From Spirochaetia bacterium (GTDB taxonomy: Bacteria > Spirochaetota > Leptospirae > Leptospirales > Leptonemataceae): DNA of 6,791 bases. The notes beneath the pieces were generated by a model. That model had not been told where the DNA came from and did not search any database. It saw only the letters and a list, made by a program, of their open reading frames with translations. This document shows, one piece after another, positions 5,952-6,791 of this stretch. Position numbers and translations under genes: made by a program. Numbering within the stretch: the stretch's first letter is position 1; each line of letters begins with the position of its first letter. The DNA is taken from positions 1 to 6,791 of the forward strand of contig JACPZR010000246.1 of NCBI GenBank assembly GCA_016195395.1, written 5' to 3'.

Positions 5952-6791
5952 GATTCGTCGTATGGTGGGTCGGGATATCTACAAGAGGTTTGCCCCGGAC
6001 CGCCTCTACAACCATGACGGTGAGAATCCTCAAGGGATGAAGTGGATGGGTCACACGTCTACGGGAGAGGCTGTTGAAATCAACCGGCGCGCAGCCGAAA
6101 GCGACCTGATCATTTATGTAAACATCAACTTCGTGCCCATGAACGGCGGGCATAAGTCAGTGGCTACCGGCCTTGCAGGATATAGGACGCTGCGCGAGCA
6201 TCATGACCCGGAAGTCATCGCTGCCTGCAATTCCTACATGGATCCATCGCATTCGGCGCTGGCACATTCAAACCAGCACGTGGGTTCTCTCATTGAATCG
6301 AAAGTGAAAGTGTTCCACGTTGAATCCACTCTCAACAACAGGATGTTCTCCGGGCCGCTGTCATTTCTTTCCAAAAACGAAGACGGGTATTCTCTGTTGG
6401 ACAAGCGGAAGCTTTCGGCGCTGCGGGGAATGCTCTCGCGTCTGAAGCCGGAGCTGAAGCGGCGCATTTTTCAGCGCGTCAAAGCGCCGTACGAAGTGAT
6501 TGCAGTTCACGCGGGGGAAGTAAACCGCGTGCATGACAAAATTCTGCGCGTGTCCAAGCGGCAGTACGGTGTCAACGTCAAGGGACAGGCCGACGTGCTG
6601 GTCCTTGGGATTCCGTTTGTGAGTCCTTACAGCGTGAATTCGATCCTGAACCCGCTCTTTGTGCAGGTGATGGCTCTGGTCTATCTCTATCACCTCTATG
6701 AAGGCGGAGTGCCACTTCTCCGGGATGGCGGCGCGCTCATCGTCTTTCACCCGTGTCGGGACGAGTTCGACCCCAAGCACCACCCCAGCTA
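5938..6791 (+). CDS. LarA-like (DUF2088) protein, main part, open at the window's right edge
   Basis: This frame has no stop before the window ends; 284 codons are visible from the ATG at 5938. It continues the preceding fragment: RRMTVGEIRRMVG, DRLYNHD, GEAVEINRRAAESDLIIYVN, the conserved GGHKSVATGL loop, SYMDP, KVFHVESTLNN, PYEVIAVHAGEVNRVH, GQADVLVLGIPFVSPYSVNS, and FHPCRDEFDPKHHPS. The Lys of GGHKS (codon 6154-6156) matches the lysine that carries the nickel-pincer cofactor in LarA. The position of LarA's second catalytic His, about ten residues before it, falls in VNINF and is not His. The ATG at 5938 is probably internal to the original gene; it has no ribosome site and overlaps the other frame by 14 bases. 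The C-terminal end lies outside the window. The reaction is unknown, perhaps a hydroxyacid epimerase or a cofactor-related role. Confidence 0.8.
   Translation, partial: MTVGEIRRMVGRDIYKRFAPDRLYNHDGENPQGMKWMGHTSTGEAVEINRRAAESDLIIYVNINFVPMNGGHKSVATGLAGYRTLREHHDPEVIAACNSYMDPSHSALAHSNQHVGSLIESKVKVFHVESTLNNRMFSGPLSFLSKNEDGYSLLDKRKLSALRGMLSRLKPELKRRIFQRVKAPYEVIAVHAGEVNRVHDKILRVSKRQYGVNVKGQADVLVLGIPFVSPYSVNSILNPLFVQVMALVYLYHLYEGGVPLLRDGGALIVFHPCRDEFDPKHHPS

Noticed and set aside
1..6791. CRISPR array, tRNA, rRNA, insertion sequence or phage features
   Set aside because: No regularly spaced repeats, cloverleaf-like sequence, transposase motifs or terminal inverted repeats were seen on either strand.

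Overview
The window comes from a moderately GC-rich bacterium. It holds the 3' end of a TPR gene on the + strand, a very long sensor-kinase locus on the - strand, and, diverging from it, a + strand pair made of a HAD-IB-type phosphatase and a LarA-like (DUF2088) protein that runs off the right edge. The organism cannot be fixed from this sequence. The sensor layout (7TMR-DISM sensory part, GAF domains, histidine kinase, receiver, SpoIIE-type PP2C) resembles proteins I associate with Leptospira-like spirochaetes. The HAD-IB plus DUF2088 pair also reminds me of deltaproteobacteria and actinobacteria. A spirochaete or similar Gram-negative is a low-confidence guess.

Layout: 1-360 (+) is the C-terminal part of a TPR protein. 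375-4638 (-) is one ancestral gene for a hybrid sensor kinase, now read as two overlapping frames (4638-1807 and about 1850-375). 4639-4857 is a divergent intergenic region. 4858-5508 (+) is the HAD-like phosphatase. 5535-6791 (+) is the LarA-like gene, again split between two frames (5535-5951 and 5938-6791). The second frame never closes in the window.

The most striking feature is that three neighbouring genes each seem to lack a short, conserved internal segment, while the sequence on both sides matches its family well. In the kinase, about 15-20 codons holding the ATP-binding N-box are missing near 1846, with a frame change. In the HAD protein, roughly 20-30 codons of the cap region are missing near 5092, in frame. 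In the LarA-like protein, about 25-32 codons are missing near 5933, with a frame change. Three such losses in about 4 kb suggest either decay of this locus or, at least as likely, a systematic assembly or sequence-processing defect. Reads across these junctions would decide.

If intact, the kinase would be a membrane sensor that passes a signal through its own receiver domain to a serine/threonine phosphatase output, probably acting on an anti-sigma-antagonist type switch. No such partner gene lies in the window. The HAD and LarA-like genes are probably one transcription unit. Their substrates are unknown, and the LarA-like protein differs from true lactate racemase at residues that matter for catalysis.
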